Assembly: GCF_002943425.1 (NCBI RefSeq)
Contig: NZ_PTRA01000001.1
Coordinates: forward strand, 1,488,001-1,552,000
Origin: Siphonobacter curvatus
GTDB taxonomy: Bacteria; Bacteroidota; Bacteroidia; Cytophagales; Spirosomataceae
Reading direction: 5' to 3'
Length of the DNA stretch: 64,000 nucleotides
Of this stretch, positions 44,169-52,621 are shown in pieces. Both the position numbers and the translations under genes were made by a program. A model generated the notes under the pieces. It was not told the origin of the DNA and did no database searches. It saw only the letters and a program-made list of their open reading frames with translations. Numbering within the stretch: position 1 is the stretch's first letter; each line of letters begins with the position of its first letter.

Positions 44169-45875
44169 TTACAGGTTTTGCTTCTTCATTTCCTTCACGG
44201 CGTAATCAACCGCACGGGCTGTCAGGGCCATGTACGTCAGCGAAGGGTTTTGCGTCGACGTGGAAGTCATCGAAGCCCCGTCCGTAACGAACACGTTCTT
44301 GCAGGCGTGTAGCTGATTCCACTTGTTGAGCATCGATGTTTTAGGATCTTTACCCATCCGAACGCCGCCCATTTCGTGAATGTCCAGCCCGGGAGCCTGC
44401 TTGGAATCACGGGTACGGATGTTCTTGAAACCAGCCGCCGTATACATTTCGGTGAACTGCTCGTGGAAATCCTTGATCATCTTCTCGTCATTGTCATCGT
44501 AGAACATGTTGATGGCCAATTGAGGGATGCCAAACGGATCCTTCTTATTCGGATCAAGCTGAACGGTACTGTTCTCTTTCGGGATGGTTTCGCCCATCAT
44601 GTGGGAGCCTACGTGCCAGCCGCCCCAGGAGGGATTCATCAGGTTTTTCTTCAGATCCGCACCGATGCCGTCCTGATTGGTATACGTACCCCGACCGGCG
44701 TTGAAGCCCGCGGCATAGCCCCTCAAGAAGTTGGTCTCCTGCTTGTGTACGTTTCGGAAACGTGGAATGTACGGGCTGTTGGGACGACGACCTTCGGTTT
44801 TCATATCCAGAAAACCATCGTATTCGGCAGAAATCGTAGCCCGGTAGTTGTGGAAGGCCACGTACTTGCCCAGCACGCCGCTGTCGTTACCCAATCCATT
44901 AGGGAAACGGTTCGACGTCGAGTTCAGCAATACGAGGTTGGTATTAAGAGCCGCTGCGTTGACAAAAATGATGCGGGCGTAGTACTCCGTCATTTTCTTG
45001 GTATTCGCATCAATCACCCGAACGCCCGTTGCTTTACCCTTTTTCTCGTCGTAAATAATCGAGTGTACGACAGAATGAGGCCGTAAGGTCATTTTACCCG
45101 TTTTGGCGGCCCAGGGAATCGTTGAGGCGTTACTGCTGAAATAACCACCGAAGGGACAACCCCGTTCGCAGATGGTACGGTGCTGACACTGGGCCCGACC
45201 CTGCTGGAAGTGAATGTCTTTCGGTTCGGTCAGGTGAGCACAACGGCCCTGAATCACGTTCCGGTCTTTGTATTTGCTGGCAATCTGCTTCTGGAAATAA
45301 TCTTCCACGCAGTTCATTTCGTGAGGCTTCTGAAACTCGCCGTCGGGCAGGTTGGGCAGGCCGTCTTTATTACCGGAAATCCCGGCGAATTTCTCTACGT
45401 AACTGTACCAGGGAGCAATATCCGCGTAACGAATGGGCCAGTCAACGGCAAAGCCGTCGCGGGCGGGGCCTTCGAAATCGAAATCACTCCACCGCTGCGT
45501 CTGGCGGGCCCAGAGCAGGGATTTTCCACCCACCTGATAGCCGCGAATCCAGTCGAAGGGCTTTTCCTGCACGTACGGATGTTCGGCATCTTTTACGAAA
45601 AAGTGCGTACTGCCTTCGTAAAAGGCGTAACACTTACTCACGATCGGGTTGGCCTCTTTAATTTCCAGGGGAAGCTGGGTTCGGTGCTCAAACTCCCAGG
45701 GGCTCATCATGCCCGTGGGGTAATCGGTTACGTGTTTCACGTCCCGTCCCCGCTCCAGTACCAGCGTTCGCAGCCCGTGTTTCGTTAATTCTTTGGCGGC
45801 CCAGCCTCCGCTGATGCCCGAACCAACCACGATTGCATCGTATTGATTGGCTGCCGTTGATTCCAGTATAGTCAT
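44169..45875 (-). CDS. GMC-family FAD oxidoreductase (sugar/polyol dehydrogenase large subunit)
   Basis: 568 residues from the ATG at 45875, five bases after the stop of the upstream gene; an ATG at 45908 would overlap that gene by 28 bp. FAD motif VVGSGISGGWAAKELTKHG near the start, a Cys cluster (CQHRTICERGCPFGGYF), and the C-terminal GMC active-site motif HEMGGVRMG ... VFVTDGASMTSTSTQNPSLTYMALTARA with the catalytic His/Asn region. With a subunit-3 partner it resembles gluconate 2-dehydrogenase/other periplasmic sugar oxidases that feed electrons to cytochromes. Confidence 0.9.
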   Translation of the reverse strand: MTILESTAANQYDAIVVGSGISGGWAAKELTKHGLRTLVLERGRDVKHVTDYPTGMMSPWEFEHRTQLPLEIKEANPIVSKCYAFYEGSTHFFVKDAEHPYVQEKPFDWIRGYQVGGKSLLWARQTQRWSDFDFEGPARDGFAVDWPIRYADIAPWYSYVEKFAGISGNKDGLPNLPDGEFQKPHEMNCVEDYFQKQIASKYKDRNVIQGRCAHLTEPKDIHFQQGRAQCQHRTICERGCPFGGYFSSNASTIPWAAKTGKMTLRPHSVVHSIIYDEKKGKATGVRVIDANTKKMTEYYARIIFVNAAALNTNLVLLNSTSNRFPNGLGNDSGVLGKYVAFHNYRATISAEYDGFLDMKTEGRRPNSPYIPRFRNVHKQETNFLRGYAAGFNAGRGTYTNQDGIGADLKKNLMNPSWGGWHVGSHMMGETIPKENSTVQLDPNKKDPFGIPQLAINMFYDDNDEKMIKDFHEQFTEMYTAAGFKNIRTRDSKQAPGLDIHEMGGVRMGKDPKTSMLNKWNQLHACKNVFVTDGASMTSTSTQNPSLTYMALTARAVDYAVKEMKKQNL

Positions 45876-45880
45876 GATCG

Positions 45881-46408
45881 TTATTTGCCAGTTGAAACGG
45901 GGACGCAACCGTGGTAAAAGCCGGGTACGAGTTGGTAATGATTGATATTCGTCTGGAAGTACTCAGAAGTAGTAAAGCCGCGAATGGTCAGGCTTTTGAC
46001 CAGTTTGAAAAAGTCTTTGGTTTCTTCATCGGCTCCGGCGTTCAGCTGATTGAGAAAATTCAGTCGCTGATTAGTATCCATGCCCGAGAACGTTTTGCCA
46101 CCTGAACTCTTCTGGGCCAGATCGCTGACCGTGTAAAGACCGTTTTTCAGCGTTTCCTGAGCTTTCGTATCCATACAATCATTGACGATCTTCTGAATGT
46201 AAGCGGGAACACCCAGGCTTTTCGCTCCGGGAATATCCGTTTCCGGAATAATGGTTTCGGCCAGGTCGGCTAGCGTGGATTCTTCCAGAGCGGAAAGCAA
46301 GGGAGAACCCGCCACCGTCTCAGGCGTCCATTGCTGAGCCCAGGAGGGGAGGCTCAGCAGACCGCCAAACGCGGCGGCCATGTTTTTTAATGCGATTCTA
46401 CGTTCCAC
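45881..46408 (-). CDS. Gluconate 2-dehydrogenase subunit 3 family protein, Tat-type signal
   Basis: 175 residues. The N-terminus MERRIALKNMAAAFGGLL... carries an Arg-Arg pair and hydrophobic core, a probable Tat signal that would export the flavin subunit bound to it. The core has LADLAETIIPETDIPGAKSLGV and FVNDC-like FIQKIVNDC motifs of the family. First gene of the pair; the GMC gene begins 5 bp after its stop. Confidence 0.88.
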   Translation of the reverse strand: MERRIALKNMAAAFGGLLSLPSWAQQWTPETVAGSPLLSALEESTLADLAETIIPETDIPGAKSLGVPAYIQKIVNDCMDTKAQETLKNGLYTVSDLAQKSSGGKTFSGMDTNQRLNFLNQLNAGADEETKDFFKLVKSLTIRGFTTSEYFQTNINHYQLVPGFYHGCVPVSTGK

Positions 46409-46529
46409 AAATGATGAATTAAAGAGTTTTCGATCAGAACCAAAGCCTTTGAGCGATAGATAGGAAGGCTGGAATGATACCTGGTTTAGAGGATTGATTC
46501 AGGTAAAAATAAAGAGTAAGCGTGGTATT

Positions 46530-47402
46530 TTACACAAAGACCCGCGAACCGGAATAGTTACTGCGAAATTCCCGCGGCGTACAGCCATTTTTCTTCAGGA
46601 AAGTCCGGTTAAAGTAAGATAAATTATTAAATCCGCATTTGTAGGATACCTCGGCGATCGTCTGCGTGGTATCGATGAGCATGCGTGAGGCGTGACCCAG
46701 TCGAATTTCATTGAGACTATCAACAAACGTTTTGCCCGTACTTTTCTTGATAAACCGACTAAACGACACTTCTGGCATACTGGCTACTTTGGCGACATCG
46801 GCCAGGGTGATTTTTTTGTCGTAGTTGGCCCGCATGTACTCAAAGGCTTTTTCAATACGCCGGCTATTATAATGGAAGGGATCGTGCGTGAAGGAGGCGT
46901 TGGAAAGGGTACGCATATTCCGGGAAATCGACAAATCGTGCAGAATCGACATCAGGTCGAGTACCGAATCAAAGCCACTCTTCTGGGTAAGGGCTTCCAG
47001 CCGGGGCCGTACCGCTTCAATCGTTTCCCGCGAGAACAACACCCCTTTGGCCGCCCGCTCCAGCAAAATCCGGATAAACGTCAACTGATTCCGACGTAGG
47101 AATTTCTCGTCGAACAGATCGCGGTGAAACTGAATCGTAATTTCCCGAATCTCCTTGTTTTCGCACTGGTGCAAAAACCAGCCGTGGGGGAGATTGCTGC
47201 CCACCAGCACCAGCTCCAGCTCTTCGATTACTTCCGAATGATCCCCAATGATCCGCTTGATGCCGGGTCCACGGGCAATAAAATTCAGCTCAAATTCTTC
47301 GTGATAGTGCAGGGGGAAATCAAAATCAGACTTAACCCGGGCAAACAGCGTGAAGCAGTCATGCTGGGTAAGCGGTGTGATTTCGCGGTAGAGATTACTC
47401 AT
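46530..47402 (-). CDS. AraC-family transcription regulator of the mannan locus
   Basis: 290 residues. Cupin-type sugar-binding domain at 1-150 (HYHEEFELNFIARGPGIKRIIGDH, NLPHGWF), then two HTH motifs (about 190-285: KITLADVAKVASMPEVSFSRFIKKSTGKTFVDSLNEIRLGHASRMLI and TIAEVSYKCGFNNLSYFNRTFLKKNGCTPREFR). It is divergent from the SusC gene, the usual place for a local activator. Repeated TGATAA-type sites in the intergenic region may be its operators. Confidence 0.9.
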   Translation of the reverse strand: MSNLYREITPLTQHDCFTLFARVKSDFDFPLHYHEEFELNFIARGPGIKRIIGDHSEVIEELELVLVGSNLPHGWFLHQCENKEIREITIQFHRDLFDEKFLRRNQLTFIRILLERAAKGVLFSRETIEAVRPRLEALTQKSGFDSVLDLMSILHDLSISRNMRTLSNASFTHDPFHYNSRRIEKAFEYMRANYDKKITLADVAKVASMPEVSFSRFIKKSTGKTFVDSLNEIRLGHASRMLIDTTQTIAEVSYKCGFNNLSYFNRTFLKKNGCTPREFRSNYSGSRVFV

Positions 47403-47406
47403 AAAG

Positions 47407-47438
47407 CAAAGGTAAAAGAGGTTTTAGCGATAAACAAA
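47407..47438 (-). promoter_or_regulatory. Consensus promoter of the AraC gene
   Basis: Minus strand: TTTG (47438-47435), 20 bp, TACCTTTG (47414-47407). The -7 box ends only 4 bp before the start codon (47402-47400), so the mRNA would have almost no leader. Confidence 0.65.
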
Positions 47439-47443
47439 AGTTT

Positions 47444-47465
47444 TGATAACATAGTATTAGTGCAA
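47444..47465. promoter_or_regulatory. Operator candidate, copy 1 of 22-bp direct repeat
   Basis: TGATAA, four variable bases, then GTATTAGTGCAA. It differs from copy 2 (47595-47616) at two positions. It lies just upstream of the -33 box of the AraC gene promoter. Confidence 0.6.
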
Positions 47466-47594
47466 AGTTACTTTTTGTTCGGTAATCCGTTTAAATAATC
47501 AAAGAAAAATGTGGCACTATTCGGCGATCATTGCAATTAATCGATATATAATGATAATTTATAACTGATAAAAATGAAAATATGTTCAAGTAAA

Positions 47595-47616
47595 TGATAA
47601 AATTGTATTAGTGCAA
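47595..47616. promoter_or_regulatory. Operator candidate, copy 2 of 22-bp direct repeat
   Basis: TGATAA, four variable bases, then GTATTAGTGCAA, 16 bp before a TAATTTTG -7 element (47633-47640) for SusC. A further TGATAAAATTG follows in tandem (47617-47627) and a TGATAAAAATG precedes (47566-47576), so half-sites recur at about 22 and 29 bp. Confidence 0.6.
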
Positions 47617-47659
47617 TGATAAAATTGAAACATAATTTTGTTGCGAAAAAATTGACTCT

Positions 47660-50600
47660 ATGAATCGTTTTAAGTTTTATCTTTTCTTCTCAGGATTGAT
47701 GCTTCTAGGGTGCTTCGGAACCTTATTTGCTCAAAACCGGACGATCTCCGGTACCGTGGCTGACGAGAAAGGGGAGTTACTCCCCGGCGTAAGCCTTTCC
47801 ATCAAGGGAACCACCCTTGGAACCAACACCAATGTTGAAGGACGCTTTACCCTGAGCATACCCGCCAATGCTACGACGCTGGTCGTATCTTTCGTAGGGA
47901 TGCAAACGCAGGAAATTCCGGTTACGAACGAGTCGACCTACACGATTGTACTTCAATCCGACAGTAAATCGCTTGATGAGGTCGTCGTTATCGGGTACGG
48001 TTCAGCCCGGAAAAGCGATTTGACGGGTTCGGTGGCTTCCATTAAATCGGAGCAACTGACGCAGATTGCCACGCCCAACGTGACACAGGCCATTCAGGGC
48101 CGCGTAGCCGGGGTAGACGTAACGGCTAACTCGGGCGAGCCCGGTGGGGCCAGCCGGATTCGGATTCGCGGAGTTGGTACCATCAACAACTCCGATCCTC
48201 TGTACGTAGTGGACGGTTTCCAGACGGGTGACATCAGCTTCCTGGCCCCCACGGATATTGCTTCCATGGAAATCCTGAAAGATGCTTCCGCTACGGCTAT
48301 TTACGGTTCTCGCGGGGCCAACGGGGTGGTTTTGATTACGACTAAACGTGGTCGTTCCGGCCCAACCCGCTTTACGCTGGATGGTTACGCCGGGGTACAG
48401 AACGCCTGGAACAAACTGAATATGCTGAATGCTGCTCAGTACGGAACCCTTCGTCTGGAAGCGTACCGCAACGACGGAACGGTATTGGATCCGAATGGTG
48501 CGGAATATCGCCTGCTCAACAATGCCGCTCAAACCAATATGCAGGGTACGGATTGGCAGAAAGAAGTGATGCAGTCGGGTTCCATCCAGAATTACAGCCT
48601 GAACGTATTAGGTGGTACGGAAAAATCACGCTACAGCCTGACGGGGACGTATTTCGGTCAGGACGGGATTGTGAAAAACTCTTCGTTACGCAAGTATTTC
48701 CTGCGTTTCAACAACGATTACACCTTCAACAACTGGTTGACGGGTGGTATCTCCGGAGCGTTTTCCCGTACGAACAAGACGTTTACCAACAATGACCTGT
48801 TCGCTGGGGTACTGACTACGGCTTTGCGTGCGGAACCTATTACTCCCGCCTGGAACCCGGAAACCAATAACTGGGGTCGTACGATTGTCTCGCAGGAAAA
48901 CAACCCGGCTCGGGCTGCGAATGAAATGTCCGGTAACAAAGGCTACGAAAGTCTGCTGAACGCCAACGCCTACGTAGAGGCTTCGTTCCTGAAACATTTC
49001 AAACTGCGTTCACAATTTGGCGTTAATTACAAAAACGTTCACAACAAGCAGTATCTGCCCGAGTTTTTCCTGGACATCAAAGAATTACGTCCCAACAGCC
49101 AGTTGACGGAGTATCGCAGTGAGCAGACGCAGTGGGTATCTTCTACTTACTTGACGTATGATAATGACTTTGGTAAGCACCACGTAGGCGGAATGATTGG
49201 TACGGAAGCTCAACGCAGTACCTTCGATAATATTGGCATGACGGCTTATAATGTGCCGGCCAATACGGATCTGCGGTATTTGTCCTCCAGCCGCAACCCG
49301 AACGTAATTCCGACGACTACGCCGCCTTCGGATGAATCCCTGCTGTCGTTCTTTGGACGAGCGAACTATAGCTACAACGAGAAGTACATGTTGACGGCTA
49401 CGCTGCGGTATGATGGTTCTTCCCGTTTCCTGAAAGGAAACCGTTGGGGTATTTTCCCAGCTTTTGCCTTCGGCTGGAACGTAACGGATGAGCCCTTCAT
49501 GGCTAACATCAAAGCCATCAGCAACCTGAAAGTACGGGCTGGATGGGGTCAGGTGGGTAACCAGAACTCAGCCAATAACTACGGGTATGTAACGACGATT
49601 TCTGGTGGTAACCGCTACGTATTCGGCGACCAGATCGTGGAAGGTTTCGCTCCAACGATGGCGAGCAACCCGAACCTGAAGTGGGAAACGACGACGAGCT
49701 CCAACATTGGGATCGACGCGGATTTCTTCAATCATAGCCTGAGCTTGACGGCTGATTACTTCATCAAGAATACCGCTGACATGATTGTTCGGGTTCCCGT
49801 ACCCGTGTTTATCGGCGTAGGACCTCCGTACGTGAATGCCGGTAGCATGCGGAATAATGGGATCGAATTAGCCTTGAATTATCGCAATGAAGTAGGGGCA
49901 TTCCGTTATGATGTGGGCGTGAATTTCACGAAGATCAAAAACGAAGTAACCAGCCTCGGTGGCGGTACGGGCATTGAATCTGCCAACGTCATCAGTAACT
50001 GGGGGAACATTACCCGTACGTCGGTTGGTCGCGAAATCGCTTACTTCTACGGCTTGAAAACCGATGGGATTTTCAAAACGCAGGAAGAGGCGAATGCCTA
50101 CAATACGAAATACGGAATTGGTAGCGAAAACCTGGCGAAAGCGGGTGATGTACGCTTCGTAGATGCGAATAACGATGGAGTTATCAACGATAAGGATCGC
50201 GTATACCTGGGTAGTGCTACGCCGAAATTCAGTTACGGTTTCAATGCAACGCTGGGTTACAAAAACTTTGACCTTCGTTTATTCTTCCAGGGTGTACAAG
50301 GTGTAGAAGTAGTAAATGCACTGGATTACTTTACCCGTAGCTCAATGGGTACCTGGAATTCCGTTACGGATCGCCTCAATCGCTGGACGCCTGAGAATAC
50401 GAACACCAACGAACCCCGCATGACGGCTAAAGATGCCAATGCCAATTATCGGTTCAGTGATCGTTTCGTACAAAGTGGTGATTACCTGCGTCTGCGGAAC
50501 GTAACGCTGGGATACACCATTCCGAAAGTGGTAACGGACCGCTGGAAAATGTCAACGGTACGGGCTTACGTTTCAGTAGATAACCTCCTGACTGTAACGG

Positions 50601-50734
50601 GCTACAAAGGTTTGGACCCTGAAATCGGTGAGTATGGTTACAACCGGAGCTACAACCCGCTGGCCGTAGGTGTGGACGTAGGAACCTATCCCCAACCTCA
50701 AACCTGGCGTGCCGGGCTAACGCTCAATTTCTAG
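47660..50734 (+). CDS. SusC/RagA-type TonB-linked outer-membrane transporter
   Basis: 1024 residues with signal peptide ending FGTLFAQ. CarboxypepD_reg-like domain (about 29-110, GTVADEKGELLPGVSLSIKGT), then the SusC plug signature (VVIGYGSARKSDLTGSVASI, about 110-125; RIRGVGTINNSDPLYVVDGFQ; MEILKDASATAIYGSRGANGVVLITTKRG) and a barrel ending LTLNF. It carries oligosaccharides across the outer membrane with SusD as the lid. Begins the mannan locus. Confidence 0.95.
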   Translation: MNRFKFYLFFSGLMLLGCFGTLFAQNRTISGTVADEKGELLPGVSLSIKGTTLGTNTNVEGRFTLSIPANATTLVVSFVGMQTQEIPVTNESTYTIVLQSDSKSLDEVVVIGYGSARKSDLTGSVASIKSEQLTQIATPNVTQAIQGRVAGVDVTANSGEPGGASRIRIRGVGTINNSDPLYVVDGFQTGDISFLAPTDIASMEILKDASATAIYGSRGANGVVLITTKRGRSGPTRFTLDGYAGVQNAWNKLNMLNAAQYGTLRLEAYRNDGTVLDPNGAEYRLLNNAAQTNMQGTDWQKEVMQSGSIQNYSLNVLGGTEKSRYSLTGTYFGQDGIVKNSSLRKYFLRFNNDYTFNNWLTGGISGAFSRTNKTFTNNDLFAGVLTTALRAEPITPAWNPETNNWGRTIVSQENNPARAANEMSGNKGYESLLNANAYVEASFLKHFKLRSQFGVNYKNVHNKQYLPEFFLDIKELRPNSQLTEYRSEQTQWVSSTYLTYDNDFGKHHVGGMIGTEAQRSTFDNIGMTAYNVPANTDLRYLSSSRNPNVIPTTTPPSDESLLSFFGRANYSYNEKYMLTATLRYDGSSRFLKGNRWGIFPAFAFGWNVTDEPFMANIKAISNLKVRAGWGQVGNQNSANNYGYVTTISGGNRYVFGDQIVEGFAPTMASNPNLKWETTTSSNIGIDADFFNHSLSLTADYFIKNTADMIVRVPVPVFIGVGPPYVNAGSMRNNGIELALNYRNEVGAFRYDVGVNFTKIKNEVTSLGGGTGIESANVISNWGNITRTSVGREIAYFYGLKTDGIFKTQEEANAYNTKYGIGSENLAKAGDVRFVDANNDGVINDKDRVYLGSATPKFSYGFNATLGYKNFDLRLFFQGVQGVEVVNALDYFTRSSMGTWNSVTDRLNRWTPENTNTNEPRMTAKDANANYRFSDRFVQSGDYLRLRNVTLGYTIPKVVTDRWKMSTVRAYVSVDNLLTVTGYKGLDPEIGEYGYNRSYNPLAVGVDVGTYPQPQTWRAGLTLNF

Positions 50735-50752
50735 AAGAGTTTCGAGTTTAGG

Positions 50753-50797
50753 GTTTAGAGTTTTGAGTTAATATATAAGTAACTCAAAACTCTAAAC
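50753..50797 (+). repeat. Strong hairpin between susC- and susD-type genes
   Basis: Perfect 18-bp stem (50753-50770 with 50780-50797), loop ATATATAAG, further pairing on both flanks. No T-run follows, so it more likely affects mRNA processing or stability than ends transcription. Confidence 0.7.
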
Positions 50798-50826
50798 TCA
50801 AAACCCATAACAGTAAACTGACGACA

Positions 50827-52425
50827 ATGAAATTCAAATATATCATCGTGGCTTTGCTGCTGGCTACTAGCGGTACGATGCAGAGCTGCAGCGATTTTCT
50901 GGATAAAAATCCGCTAGGCCAGGATACGGACCAGAACTTTTACACGGATCCCAATAATGCCATTCTAGCCGTTAACGCGGCCTATGACGTACTGAGCTAC
51001 GACGAAGGAAACGATGGCTTGGGCAACTACGTCAACCACAACTACGAGTGGATGTTCGGGGATGTACTTTCAGAAGACGCCGAAAAAGGAAGTACGCCGG
51101 GCGATATGCCTCCCTTGCAGGAACTGAAAGAATGGCGGGCTACGGGTACCAACACCATCGCTCAGGCCGTTTGGCAAAACATGTTTCAGGCGATTTATCG
51201 GACGAACCTATTGCTGCAAAACCTGGAGAATTCACCCATTGATGCAACGCTGAAAAACCGGTTAATGGGCGAGGCGTACTTCATTCGGGGCTACAGTTAT
51301 TTCTACATGCTGCGTTTGTACGGCGGACTGCCCCTGTTTACGAAACCCGTGCAGCCTTCGGATTACAGCAATACCAAGCGGTCTACCCTCAGCGAAACGT
51401 ACGCGTTCATTGAAGCAGATTTCAAGAAAGCCGCTGAACTGCTACCCGAGAAAAATGCCTACGAAGCGGCAGACGCCGGTCGTGCGACCAAAGGAGCTGC
51501 CAATGGATTCCTGGCCCGTGCGATCCTGTATCAAATGGGAACCGACAATCCTCGGGGTCATACCTGGAAAGAGTTGTATGATCTAACCGATGTGATTGCC
51601 AAATCGGGTCAGTACGCGTTGACGGACAACTACGCCGCGATTCAGGAAGGAGAAAGCGAAAACAATAAAGAATCGTTGTTTGAAATTCAGTTTGCCGAAT
51701 CCAACGTGACCTGGGGTATCCAGCGTTCCGGAACGAACAACAACCAGATTCAGAACAACCGGAATACCTGGGGCTGGGGCTTCAATAACCCGACGCAAAG
51801 TCTGGTGAATGCTTTTGAAGCGAATGATCCCCGGAAAGCCGCTACGATCTACAAAACGGGCGACATCGTTACGGGTATCGAGCAGGTGATCAACTTCCCT
51901 TCCGAAAACTCAACGGGTTTCCTGAACCGGAAAGCGGCCATCATCAAGCCTACGCAGCCTTCGCAGTCGCCGCAAAACATTCGTAAATTGCGTTACGCAG
52001 ATGTATTGCTGATGCGAGCCGAAGCCGCTGCTCACCTGGGCAACGAAAGCGAAGCTCGTACAATCCTGAATCAGATTCGTGACCGGGCTCGTAAGTCGAC
52101 GCTGCCCCGAGGCTCGAAACTGAATACCATGACCTACGAACCCGCCAATACGCCCGCTTCAGCACTGCCGCCGATTGCCGCTACGGTAACGGGAACGGCT
52201 CTGCTGGATGCCATTTACCACGAGCGTCGCGTGGAGTTGGGTATGGAAGCCCTGCACTTCTGGGATCAGGTTCGTACGGGAACGTACTTTAACTCACTGC
52301 CTGCTTCGATTCGTTCTTCGGCCATGAGTCATAGCATTGCGGGTTCGGTTAACCCCATCCCTGTACTGCCCATTCCGGCAAACGAAGTACAGTCCTGGGG
52401 TCTGGAACAGAATCCGGGGTATTAA
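50827..52425 (+). CDS. SusD/RagB-type nutrient-binding outer-membrane lipoprotein
   Basis: 532 residues, lipoprotein signal with Cys21 in TMQSCSDFLD. N-terminal LDKNPLGQDTDQNFYTDPNNAILAVNAAYD, TPR-like helices, RGYSYFYMLRLYGGLPLF, and C-terminal LRYADVLLMRAEAAAHLGNESEA and HERRVELGMEALHFWDQVRTG are standard SusD marks. Binds the glycan over SusC. The family's paired gene is just upstream. Confidence 0.95.
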   Translation: MKFKYIIVALLLATSGTMQSCSDFLDKNPLGQDTDQNFYTDPNNAILAVNAAYDVLSYDEGNDGLGNYVNHNYEWMFGDVLSEDAEKGSTPGDMPPLQELKEWRATGTNTIAQAVWQNMFQAIYRTNLLLQNLENSPIDATLKNRLMGEAYFIRGYSYFYMLRLYGGLPLFTKPVQPSDYSNTKRSTLSETYAFIEADFKKAAELLPEKNAYEAADAGRATKGAANGFLARAILYQMGTDNPRGHTWKELYDLTDVIAKSGQYALTDNYAAIQEGESENNKESLFEIQFAESNVTWGIQRSGTNNNQIQNNRNTWGWGFNNPTQSLVNAFEANDPRKAATIYKTGDIVTGIEQVINFPSENSTGFLNRKAAIIKPTQPSQSPQNIRKLRYADVLLMRAEAAAHLGNESEARTILNQIRDRARKSTLPRGSKLNTMTYEPANTPASALPPIAATVTGTALLDAIYHERRVELGMEALHFWDQVRTGTYFNSLPASIRSSAMSHSIAGSVNPIPVLPIPANEVQSWGLEQNPGY

Positions 52426-52564
52426 TTGGGTTGTTAGTTTTTAGTTTTTAAGCAGTCAGGTACATAAGATTGATTATTTGTAAACCACTAATCAGATCCG
52501 AATACCAGCTCAAAAAACGCTAGTATTAGGCCAGCAACTAATAACCAATAACTACTAACCAAAC

Positions 52565-52597
52565 AAAGGCTTCTATTCGAATCGGGTAGAAGCCTTT
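52565..52597 (+). terminator. Terminator-like hairpin between SusD and mannanase genes
   Basis: AAAGGCTTCTA (52565-52575) pairs with TAGAAGCCTTT (52587-52597), followed by ATTTTATCTTT. It would separate SusCD from the enzymes or let through only part of the transcripts. Confidence 0.65.
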
Positions 52598-52621
52598 ATT
52601 TTATCTTTAAACGAAAAAACG

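Noticed and set aside
44376-45086. 236-residue frame opposite the GMC gene
   Set aside because: It lies fully antisense to a gene with clear motifs; long antisense frames are common in this base composition.
45180-45788. 202-residue frame opposite the GMC gene
   Set aside because: Antisense to well-conserved coding sequence, no recognisable domain.
48002-48532. 176-residue frame opposite the SusC gene
   Set aside because: Antisense to the SusC plug domain, no domain.
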